NCBI RefSeq assembly: GCF_900113705.1
Contig: NZ_FOQI01000014.1
Coordinates: 1 to 64,000, forward strand
Direction: 5' to 3'
DNA: 64,000 bases
Source: Collimonas sp. OK307
GTDB taxonomy: Bacteria; Pseudomonadota; Gammaproteobacteria; Burkholderiales; Burkholderiaceae_D
Numbering within the stretch: position 1 is the stretch's first letter; each line of letters opens with the position of its first letter. The notes below the pieces were generated by a model. It was not told where the DNA came from. It did no database searches and saw nothing but the letters and a program-made list of their open reading frames with translations. The translations under genes were made by a program, and so were the position numbers. This document shows, in pieces, positions 54,045 through 63,636 of the stretch.

Positions 54045-54368
54045 TCAGCTCAGGTAATCCATGCATTGGCGCGCTTCCCGCACCGCTCCGAAAAATGGCT
54101 TGATCGCCACATGGGTCGGATGGATCTGGTAGGCATCCAGTGCCGCCTGGGAGGTGAACTCGGAATTGAGCACCACGTCGTAGGTTGCTTCCAGCCCTGG
54201 CTGGGCAATCGCCACTTCGAATTTGAGCATGCCCGGTACTATGCCGGCGCAGCCGTCCAACATGGCTTTCATCTGCAAAGCGTTGCTGGCCTTGTCGGCG
54301 CCTTCGGCATGTTCTTTCAATTTCCAGAATACAATGTGCTTAAGGGTAAATTCAGGGGTCGCACTCAT
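54045..54368 (-). CDS. Dabb (stress-responsive A/B barrel) protein
   Basis: 107 residues. FTLKHIVFWKLKE near the start, YDVVLNSEFTSQAALDAYQIHPTH and a dimer-type beta-barrel pattern fit the Dabb domain (PF07876-like). Function unknown; some relatives are decarboxylases or cyclases. It is 9-10 nt upstream of the thioesterase gene, so the two are probably one transcript. Confidence 0.88.
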   Translation of the reverse strand: MSATPEFTLKHIVFWKLKEHAEGADKASNALQMKAMLDGCAGIVPGMLKFEVAIAQPGLEATYDVVLNSEFTSQAALDAYQIHPTHVAIKPFFGAVREARQCMDYLS

Positions 54369-54507
54369 AAGATTCTCTGTTCAGTGTTGGGTAGATAGCG
54401 CATTTAGCGTCTGCCGCCATTTTACCGGTCAGGCGCCTCAGGTGTATGCTCATACCGTAAATCCTGACAAAATCAGTCATCTCATCACAGGGAAAGGCAG
54501 AGGAATC

Positions 54508-54954
54508 ATGGCTACGAATACCGTTCGCTTTCATCGCGTGCTCCGGGCACCTCCGGAGAGAATCTATCGAGCGTTTCTTGATGCCGACGCAATGGTTAAA
54601 TGGCTTCCGCCAAATGGTTTCACAGGCAAGGTCCACCATCTTGATGCGAAAGTGGGCGGCACCTATAAAATGTCGTTTGCGAACTTCGCCACGAAAAATA
54701 GCCATTCCTTTGGCGGCGAGTATCTCGAGCTGATACCGAACGAACGAATTCGGCATACGGACACATTCGACGACCCTAATTTGCCGGGGAAGATGCAGAC
54801 GACCGTTTCCTTACAAAAAGTCTCCTGCGGCACTGAAGTAAACATTGTGCAAGAAGGCATACCGGAAGCCATTCCCCCCGAGGCATGTTATCTCGGATGG
54901 CAGGAATCGCTCACTCTTCTTGCGCAATTGGTTGAGGCCGAGATTCCCGGGTAA
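54508..54954 (+). CDS. SRPBCC/AHSA1-like protein
   Basis: 148 residues from the ATG at 54508 with AGAGGA just upstream. FHRVLRAPPERIYRAFLDADAMVKWLPPNGFTG, then GGTYKMSFANF and EYLELIPNERIRHTDTF are typical of the SRPBCC helix-grip fold (Bet v 1-like, hydrophobic ligand binding). Single gene; ligand unknown. Confidence 0.87.
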   Translation: MATNTVRFHRVLRAPPERIYRAFLDADAMVKWLPPNGFTGKVHHLDAKVGGTYKMSFANFATKNSHSFGGEYLELIPNERIRHTDTFDDPNLPGKMQTTVSLQKVSCGTEVNIVQEGIPEAIPPEACYLGWQESLTLLAQLVEAEIPG

Positions 54955-54994
54955 TAAGTTGTCGGTACGACGATCTCCGATTCCGATTGCGGAT

Positions 54995-55474
54995 TCAACC
55001 GTGCCGAGCCGCTTCAATTGCAGCGATGTCGATCTTTCTCATCGTCATCATGGCTTCGAACGCACGCTTGGCCGCAGCACGATCAGGATCGGCGATCGCG
55101 GCCGTCAGGGCGCGTGGCGTGATCTGCCATGACAATCCCCATTTGTCCTTGCACCAGCCGCACGCGCTTTCCTGGCCGCCGTTTCCGACAATCGCCTTCC
55201 ACAAGCGGTCGGTTTCGGCCTGGTTGTCGGTCGCGACCTGGAACGAGAAAGCCTCGTTGGGCTTGAACGCCGGACCACCGTTCAGGCCGAGACAAGGAAT
55301 GCCCATCACAGTGAACTCAACCGTCAGGACCGCGCCCTCCTTCCCCGCCGGATAGTCGCCAGGCGCGCGATGGACTGCCCCCACCGCGCTGTCCGGGAAC
55401 GTCTCGGCGTAGAACGTCGCGGCGTCCAGTGCGGCGCCGTCGAACCAAAGACAAATCGTGTTTTTGCTGACCAT
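54995..55474 (-). CDS. VOC-family (PhnB/3-demethylubiquinone methyltransferase-like) protein
   Basis: 159 residues from an ATG at 55474 with AGGAG 9 nt upstream. CLWFDGAALDAATFYAETFPDS, FTVMGIPCLGLNGGPAFKPNEA and GWCKDKWGLSWQITP are the marks of the VOC subgroup often misnamed 3-demethylubiquinone-9 3-methyltransferase. The true function is unknown. Convergent with the SRPBCC gene. Confidence 0.88.
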   Translation of the reverse strand: MVSKNTICLWFDGAALDAATFYAETFPDSAVGAVHRAPGDYPAGKEGAVLTVEFTVMGIPCLGLNGGPAFKPNEAFSFQVATDNQAETDRLWKAIVGNGGQESACGWCKDKWGLSWQITPRALTAAIADPDRAAAKRAFEAMMTMRKIDIAAIEAARHG

Positions 55475-55992
55475 GTTGGTTCTCCTGAACTGGAACAGAT
55501 GAAGGGACCCCACTCACCCATCAACATTTGGGCTGAGTTGCCAGGCCACACGTTTCTTCGATTTAATTTCGTGAAAATAGTGCCGGGAAAATTCCTGTCC
55601 CCTTTGATTAATCTTGCGGCGCAACTTAATCATAAGATTTTCTATATTGCGACCAAAATTATTCTCGCGTGCGAACACTTCGCCAAAAGCGGATATTGTC
55701 GTTTTACAAAATTGCCAGCTGACCTGCCAAGGTTGCTCTTTGTGAAAAACAGCTATTGCGCAGAGAGTCTCGGCTTACGTTCCACCTCTGAAAAAGAGGC
55801 CTCCAGAATTCGGCGCTGTCGCTTGAATGAAAAGGTCATCACCCCAGAAATATTAATTGGTCAAACATTCGCGAAATTACATTTTTCTATTCCTGTCCTT
55901 GTCGCAACCATCATGCCCACCCGCTCCGTATTGGCCGCGCTACGTGCTTGAGGGTGGCGTGGTACTAAAAAAGTAGGCGGAAAATTAAATGC
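55475..55992. other. intergenic region without a recognisable gene
   Basis: About 520 bp. Open frames run through it, but none has a domain or a fitting start. It probably includes the VOC-gene promoter on the left and decayed sequence on the right, next to a broken LysR gene. Confidence 0.4.
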
Positions 55993-56196
55993 TTGCGGTA
56001 CACGTTGAGCATCCGGCCGCCAGATCAGGATTTGGGAGGCGCCTCAACTCCAGAATATGCTTGGGAATTTGAGAAAAAGGGGCATGAGGTGAATGTGCGC
56101 GTCGAAGGCCAACTTGTCTTCAACACAAGCACTCAGATTGTCACAGCAGCGCTGGCCGGATTCGGGTTGGCCTATGTTCCCGAAGCTGTGAAGTAA
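55993..56196 (+). pseudogene. fragment of a LysR-type regulator (substrate-binding domain)
   Basis: From about 56050 the frame reads YAWEFEKKGHEVNVRVEGQL, followed by VFNTSTQIVTAALAGFGLAY, a standard part of LysR substrate-binding domains. The helix-turn-helix half and the last third are missing, and a stop follows EAVK. Both ends are broken. It lies just ahead of the chromate genes, so it may mark the left border of their insertion. Confidence 0.8.
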
Positions 56197-56256
56197 CGAA
56201 ATCAGCTGCTTTGAATTTTCACAAAAAAACTAAACTTGTAGATATCAATACGAATG

Positions 56257-56272
56257 TGTAGGATTACCTACA
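56257..56272. promoter_or_regulatory. inverted repeat over the ribosome site of chrB, probable ChrB operator
   Basis: tgtagg-atta-cctaca is a perfect 6-bp inverted repeat. It contains the Shine-Dalgarno (tagga) of chrB and ends on the A of its ATG. ChrB proteins are known chromate-sensing repressors of chr operons in other proteobacteria, so self-binding here is plausible. A related half site, ttgtagatat, is 20 bp upstream. Confidence 0.5.
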
Positions 56273-57222
56273 TGAACACATATCTCTTACTCATTACCAG
56301 CCTTCCAACAGAGAACGCAACGGCCCGCATGCGTGCCTGGAGAGCACTTAAGGCGAGCGGCGCGGCCGTCTTGCGCGACGGCGTTTATTTGATGCCGGAG
56401 CGCGAAACCTGCCGTAACATGCTTGAGACAGTCGCTGCTGATGTACTGTCTGGCGGCGGCACCGCCTTTGTCTTGCGCGTTGAAGAGCCCGATGGCGCTA
56501 ATTTTGTTGGACTATTCGACCGCAGCGAGGACTACGCGGCATTGTTGGCAGACACCGCCAAGGCACAGGAAACACTCACCGCCGACACCGTACTGGAAAC
56601 GCTCAAGCAGATTCGCAAGCTGCGTAAATCCTTTGCTGGCCTTGCCGATATCGACTTCTTCCCCGGTGAAGCGCAACGACAAACCGACGCAACCCTCCAG
56701 GAGCTGGAGCTGACAGCAGCCCGCGTGCTGGCGCCGGATGAACCTCATCCAGTCCATGGAACCATCTCCCTTCTGTCATTGCAACAATACCAGGGACGCA
56801 CTTGGGCAACGCGGCGCCGTCCCTGGGTGGATCGGCTGGCCTGTGCCTGGCTGATCCGTCGCTTCATTGATCCAAAAGCGCGGCTGTTGTGGCTGGCATC
56901 TCCGAGCGACTGTCCCGCCGATGCCTTGGGTTTTGACTTCGACGGCGCGACCTTCAGCCATGTAGGAAGCCGTGTCAGTTTCGAGGTGCTGCTGGCGAGT
57001 TTCGGCCTTGAGCAAGCAGCGCTCAAGCGTCTTGGCGCGCTAGTGCATTACCTTGATGTTGGCGGTGTGCAGCCGCCGGAGTCGGCAGGAATAGAAAGCG
57101 TCCTCGCGGGGCTGCGCAAAGCCATCTCCGATGACGACCAACTTCTGGCGACAGCCAGCAATGTGTTCGATGGGCTGCTGACTGCCTTTCAACAAGAAGC
57201 CACGCCGCAACAGGAATCGTAA
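56272..57222 (+). CDS. chrB: chromate resistance regulator ChrB
   Basis: 316 residues from the ATG at 56272 (an earlier in-frame ATG at 56254 would begin before the ribosome site). The ChrB N-terminal domain (LLITSLPTENATARMRAWRALKASGAAVLRDGVYLMP) is followed from about 180 by ChrB-C (RRRPWVDRLACAWLIRRFIDPKARLLW). In other systems it senses chromate and controls the operon. It is 2 nt ahead of chrA. Confidence 0.92.
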   Translation: MNTYLLLITSLPTENATARMRAWRALKASGAAVLRDGVYLMPERETCRNMLETVAADVLSGGGTAFVLRVEEPDGANFVGLFDRSEDYAALLADTAKAQETLTADTVLETLKQIRKLRKSFAGLADIDFFPGEAQRQTDATLQELELTAARVLAPDEPHPVHGTISLLSLQQYQGRTWATRRRPWVDRLACAWLIRRFIDPKARLLWLASPSDCPADALGFDFDGATFSHVGSRVSFEVLLASFGLEQAALKRLGALVHYLDVGGVQPPESAGIESVLAGLRKAISDDDQLLATASNVFDGLLTAFQQEATPQQES

Positions 57223-57224
57223 TC

Positions 57225-58388
57225 ATGGATCAAACGAGTAAACCGACTTACACCTTGTGGCAGTTGATCCTGTACTTTCTGCGCCTGGGCACGTTTGGCT
57301 TTGGCGGGCCGGTTGCACTGGTTGGCTATATGCATCGGGACCTGGTCGAGCGTCGCGGCTGGATCAGCGAGTCGGACTACAAAGAGGGATTAGCGCTGGC
57401 GCAGATCGCGCCCGGTCCGCTGGCCGCGCAACTCGGAATTTATATGGGATTCGTACATTTCCGGTTGCTCGGCGCGACAGTGGCAGGACTTGCCTTCGTG
57501 TTGCCATCGTTCCTGATGGTGGTTGCGTTAGGATGGGCCTATGTGGCGTTCGGCGGGCTAACCTGGATGCAATCCGTTTTCTATGGCGTGGGTGCTTCCG
57601 TGATCGGCATCATGGCAATAAGCGCACATAAGCTTGCCAGCAAGAACCTGGGGCGCGACAAGCTGTTGTGGGGTATCTTTTTATTGCTGGCGGCCGTGAC
57701 CATCATCACGCAGTCTGAAATTTCCTTGCTGTTCATTGGCGCGGGCGTCCTGGTTTGGTTGATTCGCTGCAAACCTAGATTCGGTACATCGAGCCTAGCT
57801 GTGCTGTTGCCGACGCAGTTGCCGAATATCGCCCTCGCGTCGGCGACGGATGCCAACACCCTGATTCAGATTGCACTCTTTTTCACCAAAGCCGGCGCCT
57901 TCGTGTTTGGCTCGGGCCTGGCCATCGTGCCATTTCTCTATGGTGGCATTGTGACTGAACATCACTGGCTTACCGAAAAGCAGTTTGTCGACGCCGTGGC
58001 CGTCGCCATGATTACGCCCGGACCGGTGGTGATCACTACCGGCTTCATCGGCTACTTGATTAGTGGTCTGCCAGGCGCCGTTCTGGCCGCCGTAGGAACA
58101 TTTGTGCCCTGCTACCTGGCGACTGTCATCGCTGCACCGTACTTCAAGAGATACGGCAAGCTGCCCGCACTGATTGCCTTCGTCGATGGCATCACAGCGG
58201 CCGCCATTGGCGCGATTGCTGGTTCGGTGGTGGTGATTGCACAGAGGTCAATTATCGACATTCCCACCGCACTGTTGGCGCTGGCAACTGCCGCGCTGCT
58301 ATGGAAATTCAAGAAACTGCCTGAACCAATCATCGTGATTGGCGCGGCACTGATCGGGATCGCGGTGTACCCATTGCTACATCACTGA
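57225..58388 (+). CDS. chrA: chromate efflux transporter ChrA
   Basis: 387 residues, the long two-domain CHR form. The first half has FLRLGTFGFGGPVALVGYMHRDLVERRGW and LAQIAPGPLAAQLGIYMG. The second half repeats the motif (FFTKAGAFVFGSGLAIVPFL, MITPGPVVITTGFIGYL). About 10-12 membrane helices. It exports chromate from the cytoplasm using the proton gradient. Start codon 2 nt after chrB. Confidence 0.95.
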   Translation: MDQTSKPTYTLWQLILYFLRLGTFGFGGPVALVGYMHRDLVERRGWISESDYKEGLALAQIAPGPLAAQLGIYMGFVHFRLLGATVAGLAFVLPSFLMVVALGWAYVAFGGLTWMQSVFYGVGASVIGIMAISAHKLASKNLGRDKLLWGIFLLLAAVTIITQSEISLLFIGAGVLVWLIRCKPRFGTSSLAVLLPTQLPNIALASATDANTLIQIALFFTKAGAFVFGSGLAIVPFLYGGIVTEHHWLTEKQFVDAVAVAMITPGPVVITTGFIGYLISGLPGAVLAAVGTFVPCYLATVIAAPYFKRYGKLPALIAFVDGITAAAIGAIAGSVVVIAQRSIIDIPTALLALATAALLWKFKKLPEPIIVIGAALIGIAVYPLLHH

Positions 58389-58498
58389 CCTGACACCACC
58401 AGGAGCTATTCAAAAACATACAGTGGGACATGGTGGCGAGCCGGATTGCTGCAGTGTCAAAAGCGTAGGCGTGACATTTGAAATAGAGGAGAAGCATC

Positions 58499-58951
58499 AT
58501 GAAATGGATTACCCGCGAGCGCCCAAAGATCGACCGCATCGCTTGTCCGTGGCTGGTGGCTCGCTTTATCGATCAGCAACCCGAATTCCTCTATGTTCCT
58601 CCTGGTGACGTGCTGCGCGTTGCCAATGAAATCGGCGCGATTCCCTACGACATACCAGGTGTGGAATTGACCCATGACGGAGAATTGTGCAGTTTCGATG
58701 CCTTCCTCAAGAAATACGAACTTGACGATCCTGCGTTGAGCCAGCTCGCGCTTATTGTGCGCGGCGCCGACACCTCGCGGCTAGATCTGACGCCGCAATC
58801 TGCCGGGTTATACGCCTTGTCGCTGGGGCTGTCGCAAAATTTCGATGATGACCATGAGATGCTAAAACAGGGCATGGTGATGTATGACGCTCTCTACGCG
58901 TGGTGCAAGCGATGCCAAAATGAGACACATAATTGGCCGCCGAAAATGTGA
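58499..58951 (+). CDS. stand-alone ChrB C-terminal domain protein
   Basis: 150 residues with AGAGGAG before the ATG. KWITRERPKIDRIACPWLVARFID is the ChrB-C start, as in the second half of chrB; SFDAFLKKYELDDPALSQLALIVRGAD follows. Such single-domain copies often stand in chr operons; their role is unknown, though a chromate-related redox or binding function is supposed. It is 110 nt after chrA, so may be co-transcribed. Confidence 0.88.
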   Translation: MKWITRERPKIDRIACPWLVARFIDQQPEFLYVPPGDVLRVANEIGAIPYDIPGVELTHDGELCSFDAFLKKYELDDPALSQLALIVRGADTSRLDLTPQSAGLYALSLGLSQNFDDDHEMLKQGMVMYDALYAWCKRCQNETHNWPPKM

Positions 58952-59068
58952 CACATTGTATTTCTTTAAATTAAATGTGCCGCAAGGCTCATGGCGCGGC
59001 GTTCCCAGCGAACGCTGTGGTTCCAACTGCGTAGAGGCTGCCCCGATCAATCTATCCCGCATATGCAT

Positions 59069-59668
59069 CTATTCGCTCAGCAATTTATAAGCAATAGCCC
59101 ACATCGTGATGCCGACAACAACCTCCAGTACCCGCCACGACATCGGCTTGGCGAAAATCGGCCGGAGCCACGCAGCGGCATAACCCAGCGAAAAAAAGAA
59201 GACGAACGACGACAGCATTGCACCGGCGGCGAACAGGCCTCTTTCGCCGGGAAACTGGGTTGAAACGGAACCGATCAGCAGCACGGTATCGAGATAGACA
59301 TGCGGATTAAGCCAGGTGAGCGCGGCACAAGTCAGCAGCGTTGGCAGCAAAGCCGCTTTTATGTCATCGGCCTGCCGCAGCACGTCTGACGAACGCCAGG
59401 CGGTGATGAAGCTTTTCGCGCCGTACACGATCAGGAAGGCAGCGCCGCCATAGCGCATGACAGGCATCAGCCACGGCGCGCGGTCGATGATGATGCCCAG
59501 GCCCATTACGCCGAACAATATCAGGATGGCGTCAGAAGCCGCGCAAGTCAGGCAAACCAGGAAAACATGCTCGCGCTTAAGCCCTTGTTTGAGAACAAAG
59601 GCATTTTGTGCACCGATGGCGAGAATGAGTGAAAGACCGAGGGAAAAACCAGAGATTGCAGCGTTCAT
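59069..59668 (-). CDS. LysE/ArgO family amino acid exporter
   Basis: 199 residues with six hydrophobic segments. SLGLSLILAIGAQNAFVLKQGLKREH is the LysE start, and ALTWLNPHVYLDTVLLIGSVS is its conserved central motif. It exports basic amino acids such as arginine or lysine; which one is not clear. The closeness of its end to the chr genes is chance. No LysG/ArgP regulator is adjacent in this window. Confidence 0.9.
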   Translation of the reverse strand: MNAAISGFSLGLSLILAIGAQNAFVLKQGLKREHVFLVCLTCAASDAILILFGVMGLGIIIDRAPWLMPVMRYGGAAFLIVYGAKSFITAWRSSDVLRQADDIKAALLPTLLTCAALTWLNPHVYLDTVLLIGSVSTQFPGERGLFAAGAMLSSFVFFFSLGYAAAWLRPIFAKPMSWRVLEVVVGITMWAIAYKLLSE

Positions 59669-59709
59669 AAAGACTTTATGAAATTGTAATCATATCGCTT
59701 CCGGGTCGC

Positions 59710-62694
59710 CTAGTGCAAACCCGTGGCCGGCAAGTCTTCATCGCTTTCGCCCCACGACTGGCCGTCGATGCGCCTGCTGGATACAAACCGGGCCAAGGCT
59801 GGATCGGTGATGAAGCTGGCGGCGGAACTGGCGGCCAGTATCGCTTGCGGCGATTGCGGCTTGGCCACCACGTAACCCTGCACGTAATCGACGCCCAGCT
59901 TTGCCAGTGCTTCGATCATCGCGCAATCCTCCACCCACTCGGCGATGCTTTTCATGCCGAGGTTGCGCGCCAGTTCGACAATGGCTTCGACAATCGCCTC
60001 ATTGGCCGGGTGCGTATTCATGCTTTGAATGAAAGCACCGTCAATTTTCAAGGCATCTGCGGACAAGCTCTTGAGGTAAGTGAACGAGGTATAGCCGGCA
60101 CCGAAATCGTCCAATGCGATTTTTGCGCCCAGCGCCTGCAAACGTTGAATGATGCGGCTGGTATGCTCCAGATCGTGCAGCGCGACGCTTTCGGTGATTT
60201 CGATGCATAGCATGGGCACCACTTGCGGATGTTTACCCAGTATTACAAAAAGATCCTGGATGAATCTTTCATCGTTCAGCGAAGCGCCGCTCAAATTCAC
60301 GCAGACAAATTTTGTCAGCGGCAACTGCGACTGGTGCTGTGCCAGCCACTCCAGCACCGTGCTCATGACCCAGCGGTCAATCACCGCAATGTTGCCGTTT
60401 TCTTCTGCAGCCGCAACCACCTTGGTTGCCGGCACCACCTTGTTGTCGGCATCGCGCAGCCGCAGCAGTACTTCGAAATTGAGCGAAGCTTCGGGTTCGC
60501 GCAACGACATGATCGGCTGCATTTCGACAAACAAACCTGCCGGCAGGAATTCTCCGCCCAGGCGCTCTATCAAACTGAGCTCTTCCAGCCGCTCGCGGAA
60601 TACCGGCGCATTTTTTTGATACACCACAATATGCTCATCGTGCGCTTTCTTGGCTTCCCGGCAGGCGCGATCGGCGGCTGAGATGGCATCCTGGACGCGC
60701 ATGCCTGCATCGACTTCAATCAGCCCTATCGAGCCTTTTACCTGGAATGCGCGGGCGCCGATGTGGTACGACTGGTAGCTGATTTTTTGAACAATGGCGC
60801 GACAGATATCAGTCGCAGCACCAATATCTCTATCCCGGAACAGGATGATGAACTCGTCGCCGCCGATGCGGCCTATGTAACTGTCGCCCGTCAGCAATTC
60901 CTGCACCCGCTGGCACAACTGCTTCAGGACCTCATCGCCGGATTGATGGCCAAACAGATCATTGATCAGCTTGAAGCGATCCAGATCGAGATAGGCTAAC
61001 GCCAGCGGCCGGTCATCGGCCTGACGTTCGATCGCTTGTTCCAGCATGATTTCAATGCCGCGGCGGTTAAGGACAGCGGTCAACGGGTCATGCTCGGCAA
61101 AGAACCGCAAGCGCTGCACAGTCTGGGACCGATCCGTAATGTCTTGCAAGGATCCCTCGATGCGGCCATTGGCGAAGGTGGCGGTAACCAGGTAAAAACT
61201 GGCCTCGCCATCTGCATTGGCGATGCCGCGCAGTTCTGCCTCATTGCTGCCGCCTGCGGAAACGATATGCAGCAATTTCTCGCGCCCGCCGGGTTCGAAA
61301 TAATCATCCCACTTCCCCATCGGCTGACCGCTGACATCATGCCTCAGGATCTTTTCCAGGGCCGGATTGGTGCGCACAAAACTCCCGTCCGCAGCCAACG
61401 TAAACAAGCCGATTGGCGTTACCTCGTAGGTAGTTCGCAGTTCGGCCTGCGCCAAAGCGAGCTCGCGTTTTCCGGCTCGCATTTGTTCTGCAAAGGCGAA
61501 CGACGCCATCAAGCTCGACAACAATGCCACGATCACGTTGTTGGGCACTTCGTCCAGAGTCTTGATACCGAACGCGGCGGCGATCACTTCATCGACGCGC
61601 GTAAACAACACCATGAACATGGATGCGCAATACCACAGCACCGCTCGGGTGCGCGCCTTCCAGACGATGCGCGCCAGCAGGAACACCAATATGACGATAC
61701 CGGCTATCGTCCAGCCCCACAAAACCGGAAGAAAGCGTTGATACGGCAGAACCACGGCGGCGGCCAGCAGGCTCAGTCCCAGCCAGCGCAAAACATTTTG
61801 CAAGAAAACATAGCCGACCTGCTTCAACTCAGCCTGGAACAATCGTCCGAACAAAGTGAACGTGACAACGTAGTAGGTTGCGAATGTGATTTTGCGGACC
61901 CAGGGCAGCCATTGATTCGGAATGGTCCATATCAGCCAATGTGCGTCCCATCCCATGGCATTTGCGCCAAGGCGCAGATTTCCCAGCAGCCAGATGGCAA
62001 ACAATACATACATCCACTCGCGATTGATAAATGCCGCCACCAGCACAAACAAGGTCAATGTCAGCAGTCCGCCTTCCATCAAGCCAATGCCGCGGAAAAA
62101 TTCTTTTTGCGACTGTTCGAAATCGGTATGTGTCCACAGGCGCACTGAAATCCGCGCGGGACCGGAAAAGACGCTCTTGCACAGCAAGTTAAGCGGTAGC
62201 GCGCCGGGAGCGAACGACAAGATGAACCCGGTCTTTTCAGCTTTGATCTGGCCTTCCACCCCGTCACGGCTGGCCGTTCCGAGTAAACGCTGGCTGGCGC
62301 CGTCCCAACAGCTCAACTGTTGCGCATGACGCGAAGGCAGCTCGACCACGGTCTGCCCGGAATCTGTGGCTGCCGGCACCAAAAACGAAAACCAGAACGG
62401 CGTCTCCAGCAATTGCGTATTGCTACCGGTTTGCAACGGCGTAGCCGCCAACTCCTGCAATGCCTGCACGGGTAGCAAGCGCTGTTCGGGATCGCTCAAT
62501 ACATGGAACGGCGAAGGACTCGGATCGCTATGCCCGAAATGGCTGTCGAGCGTAGCGAACGCGATGATCGTGAATACGGCAACCAGCACCGGCACCAATA
62601 CAACCGAGAAATAAAACCCCATCCAGTCTTGGGGCTTCATGTTCCTGTTAAATTTTTTCGGCGTATCGGCATGAAAAAGCCACATAAACTTCAT
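59710..62694 (-). CDS. membrane-bound GGDEF-EAL c-di-GMP protein with 7TMR-DISM-type sensor
   Basis: About 994 residues from an ATG at 62694 (an upstream TTG at 62793 is in frame but less likely). A first membrane helix (about 20-45) is followed by a periplasmic beta domain (about 60-185). Seven helices (about 195-390) form a 7TMR-DISM-like unit, then a PAS domain (about 420-520). The GGDEF domain has an intact RIGGDEF near 611. The EAL domain reads FEVLLR near 739 (EVL instead of EAL) and keeps NLSG, EITES, DDFGAGY near 863, KIDG and QGYVVAKP. It is probably able to make, and perhaps degrade, c-di-GMP. Confidence 0.9.
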   Translation of the reverse strand: MKFMWLFHADTPKKFNRNMKPQDWMGFYFSVVLVPVLVAVFTIIAFATLDSHFGHSDPSPSPFHVLSDPEQRLLPVQALQELAATPLQTGSNTQLLETPFWFSFLVPAATDSGQTVVELPSRHAQQLSCWDGASQRLLGTASRDGVEGQIKAEKTGFILSFAPGALPLNLLCKSVFSGPARISVRLWTHTDFEQSQKEFFRGIGLMEGGLLTLTLFVLVAAFINREWMYVLFAIWLLGNLRLGANAMGWDAHWLIWTIPNQWLPWVRKITFATYYVVTFTLFGRLFQAELKQVGYVFLQNVLRWLGLSLLAAAVVLPYQRFLPVLWGWTIAGIVILVFLLARIVWKARTRAVLWYCASMFMVLFTRVDEVIAAAFGIKTLDEVPNNVIVALLSSLMASFAFAEQMRAGKRELALAQAELRTTYEVTPIGLFTLAADGSFVRTNPALEKILRHDVSGQPMGKWDDYFEPGGREKLLHIVSAGGSNEAELRGIANADGEASFYLVTATFANGRIEGSLQDITDRSQTVQRLRFFAEHDPLTAVLNRRGIEIMLEQAIERQADDRPLALAYLDLDRFKLINDLFGHQSGDEVLKQLCQRVQELLTGDSYIGRIGGDEFIILFRDRDIGAATDICRAIVQKISYQSYHIGARAFQVKGSIGLIEVDAGMRVQDAISAADRACREAKKAHDEHIVVYQKNAPVFRERLEELSLIERLGGEFLPAGLFVEMQPIMSLREPEASLNFEVLLRLRDADNKVVPATKVVAAAEENGNIAVIDRWVMSTVLEWLAQHQSQLPLTKFVCVNLSGASLNDERFIQDLFVILGKHPQVVPMLCIEITESVALHDLEHTSRIIQRLQALGAKIALDDFGAGYTSFTYLKSLSADALKIDGAFIQSMNTHPANEAIVEAIVELARNLGMKSIAEWVEDCAMIEALAKLGVDYVQGYVVAKPQSPQAILAASSAASFITDPALARFVSSRRIDGQSWGESDEDLPATGLH

Positions 62695-62796
62695 ATCCGT
62701 AGAGTGAGAGGGTTCTACTGTACTGCAAAAAAAAGACACATTATTTCTTTTTACTACAAACAATAACACCCTCTCATTGGTACGTTTTAGCAATAC

Positions 62797-63636
62797 CTAG
62801 TTAAATGGCTGACTCGCGGGCTTACTTGCGGACTTACTTGCGGGCTTGCGGGTGTCCAATTGCCCCGCCGGCCTATCGTAGTTTACCTGATTGAATTGAT
62901 CTGCCAGCATATGGGGTGGCGATTCCAACATCAAATCCGGATGGTGCATCTCGAATATCAGCCCAAACAGCGGATGACCGGCAGCAGCCCAGCGCTGACG
63001 GGCTGTTGCAACGTCGAATGCCATCACGCGATGAGGCAGATTACCGACATGTTGCATCGGGATGAATTGCCGCCCCTGAAAAACGTCCTGGAACAGCAAG
63101 GCGTCATATTGCCGGTCCAAAGGGAAACGTGCAGTGATCACCATCCAGTCAATGCCATTTTCGACACAGTATTCAAAATAGGCTTTAAACAGCATGGTCT
63201 TGACGACCTTGCCAATTTGATTCGAGGTGACGCCTAACCGTGTCGCCTCCGCCAGGCTGCGACCCTGCAACCAATCCGGTAAAGTGACCGACTGCTCCAG
63301 TCCCAAGGCTTTGAAACGATTGGTTTGAATACGCATCGTGCCTAACGATGAACCGTCGAGCTTGGACTCGGCCAGCAGCACAATCGTATCCGGCGCAAGA
63401 TCCGCCGCCTCGAAGTGCAGCAGGTTCTGTGCAAGCTCGGGCAGATGACGGCTATATGCCGCATGACGAATTCCCACGGCCTTCTGCAAAGCCTGCTGGT
63501 CGCTCACTATCTTGATGGTGAATGGCAGGCGCTCTTCCGGTAGCGCTGCGGTAGTAACGCCTCCAGGAAAAGACGATGAAATGAAGCTGTCCTCGCTGTG
63601 ATAGGAGAACGTGTTTGCTATCTGGTCTTGTTTCAT
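62797..63636 (-). CDS. FeeM-like N-acyltransferase domain protein
   Basis: 279 residues from the ATG at 63636 with GGAG 8 nt upstream. Residues about 37-175 have the GNAT/autoinducer-synthase-like core: FTIKIVSDQQALQKAVGIRHAAYSRHLPE, then SSLGTMRIQTN, EATRLGVTSNQIGKVVKTML and WMVITARFPLDRQYDALLFQ. This is the form of FeeM-type N-acyl amino acid synthases. The C-terminal tail (about 255-279) is a Lys/Ser/Pro-rich repeat. It lies just upstream of the GGDEF-EAL gene on the same strand, a pairing often seen; the product may be an acyl amino acid signal or lipid. Family assignment is moderate. Confidence 0.6.
   Translation of the reverse strand: MKQDQIANTFSYHSEDSFISSSFPGGVTTAALPEERLPFTIKIVSDQQALQKAVGIRHAAYSRHLPELAQNLLHFEAADLAPDTIVLLAESKLDGSSLGTMRIQTNRFKALGLEQSVTLPDWLQGRSLAEATRLGVTSNQIGKVVKTMLFKAYFEYCVENGIDWMVITARFPLDRQYDALLFQDVFQGRQFIPMQHVGNLPHRVMAFDVATARQRWAAAGHPLFGLIFEMHHPDLMLESPPHMLADQFNQVNYDRPAGQLDTRKPASKSASKPASQPFN

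Noticed and set aside
58951-59068. Terminal repeats of an insertion sequence (tgagacaca.../tgtgacaca)
   Set aside because: The two short motifs are only about 40 bp apart with no transposase; they may be a remnant but cannot be supported.
61036-62148. Rightward open frame of about 370 codons opposite the GGDEF-EAL gene
   Set aside because: Shadow of the 7-helix and PAS part; its composition is that of an antisense reading.
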